NCBI GenBank assembly: GCA_900321525.1
Contig: ONWL01000154.1
Span: forward strand, 1 to 5,329
Direction of reading: 5' to 3'
From: an uncultured Eubacteriales bacterium
Lineage (GTDB): Bacteria; Bacillota; Clostridia; Lachnospirales; Lachnospiraceae
Length of the DNA stretch: 5,329 bases
Below are positions 4,743-5,329 of this stretch, piece after piece. Numbering within the stretch: the stretch's first letter is position 1; every line of letters begins with the position of its first letter. The translations under genes were made by a program, and so were the position numbers. The notes under the pieces were generated by a model. That model made no database searches, was not told the origin of the DNA, and saw only the letters and a program-made list of their open reading frames with translations.

Positions 4743-5329
4743 ATGCAAAAGGATGTAACCTATACCGTAACAGAGCAGGAAACGGGCCAAAAAATAGAGA
4801 CTATTTTGAAGCAGGGGCTGTCACTGACGAAAAATCAGATCAAAAGCGCAAAATTTCGGCCGGATGGCATCTGCGTAAATGGAAACCGGGCCCGGATTTC
4901 AACGGTGGTATTTAGCGGTGATGTTGTAAGCGTACAGCTGGAGACAAAGGAGACAGCGTCAGGTCATTTGGAGGCCGCACCTGGGGATGTGAAGATCCTA
5001 TACGAAGATGAGGATCTGCTGCTGGTCAATAAACCGGCAGGCTTAGTAGTACATCCGGCTCACGGACATTATGATGATACGCTGGCCAATCATCTGATGT
5101 ATTATTTTAAGCAGCACGGACTGCGTGTTTGCGTCCGGGCAGTAGGAAGACTGGATAAGGATACTTCCGGGATCGTGTTGTTTGCAAAAAATAAGGTGGC
5201 CGCGGCAAGGCTTTCCGGGCAAAATGCGATAGAAAAAGAATATCTTGCCCTGGTGAATGGCAGGTTTGCCAAGACAAATGGTTGTATCAAATTGCCCATA
5301 AGGAAAAAGAATGGAAGCCTCAATCAAAT
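4743..5329 (+). CDS. RluA-family rRNA pseudouridine synthase, 3' end outside the window
   Basis: The frame is open from ATG at 4743 to the window edge, giving 195 residues of a protein family usually near 300. It should convert specific uridines of ribosomal RNA (or tRNA) to pseudouridine. An S4-type RNA-binding region fits residues about 14-65 (ILKQGLSLTKNQIKSA, then GICVNGNRA). The catalytic domain starts near residue 84 with ILYEDEDLLLVNKPAG (K97-P-A-G100) and HPAHGH (104-109). The catalytic motif is VGRLDKDTSGIVLFAK with the nucleophilic aspartate at D138; the histidine common before RLD is glycine here, a variant I believe is common in Gram-positive relatives. EKEYLALVNGRF and LPIRKK follow as expected. 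Which rRNA site it modifies (RluD-like or other) cannot be read from this part. GGGGA at 4726-4730, 12 nt before the start, is a rather distant ribosome binding site; no other in-frame start would keep the S4 region. Confidence 0.93.
   Translation, partial: MQKDVTYTVTEQETGQKIETILKQGLSLTKNQIKSAKFRPDGICVNGNRARISTVVFSGDVVSVQLETKETASGHLEAAPGDVKILYEDEDLLLVNKPAGLVVHPAHGHYDDTLANHLMYYFKQHGLRVCVRAVGRLDKDTSGIVLFAKNKVAAARLSGQNAIEKEYLALVNGRFAKTNGCIKLPIRKKNGSLNQ

Noticed and set aside
5043..5327. Minus-strand open frames near the right end
   Set aside because: They lie antisense to the RluA-family catalytic domain, whose motifs are intact on the plus strand.

Overview
The window looks like chromosomal DNA from a Gram-positive anaerobe of the Clostridia, most likely a Lachnospiraceae-type gut bacterium. 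This is inferred from strong AGGAGG-type ribosome binding sites, a moderate-GC codon style, a lipoprotein-anchored sugar-binding protein followed by two CUT1 permeases with no ATPase gene beside them, and the style of the aminotransferase and pseudouridine synthase sequences. No phage, insertion-sequence transposase, CRISPR, tRNA or rRNA was seen.

Left part (1-3320, plus strand): a sugar ABC importer operon. A promoter-like -10 (28-33) precedes a leader of about 140 nt, then come the lipoprotein substrate-binding protein (179-1513), a strong intercistronic hairpin (1549-1575), permease 1 (1615-2454) and permease 2 (2454-3320, sharing one base with permease 1). The three gene products would form the extracellular receptor and membrane channel of a carbohydrate uptake system. 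The nucleotide-binding subunit must come from elsewhere, as is usual for CUT1 importers that share an MsmX/MsmK-type ATPase. The sugar cannot be told from this window.

Middle (3321-3526): a 206-bp gap between two converging genes is almost filled by one imperfect palindrome of about 176 nt. It may be a MITE-like or REP-like element, and it could also act as a two-way transcription barrier.

Right part (3527-5329): ilvE, a branched-chain amino acid aminotransferase, lies on the minus strand. It is divergent from a RluA-family pseudouridine synthase on the plus strand (4743 to the window end, 3' end missing). The 190-bp region between them carries promoter-like elements for both directions.

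The most interesting non-coding signal is the leader of the sugar operon. An 11-bp perfect long-range pairing (47-57 with 144-154) closes a junction holding two further hairpins, and it ends 10 nt before the ribosome binding site. This layout resembles a riboswitch or other cis-regulatory RNA, and I do not recognise its class. All structure calls were made by eye and need covariation or folding tests.
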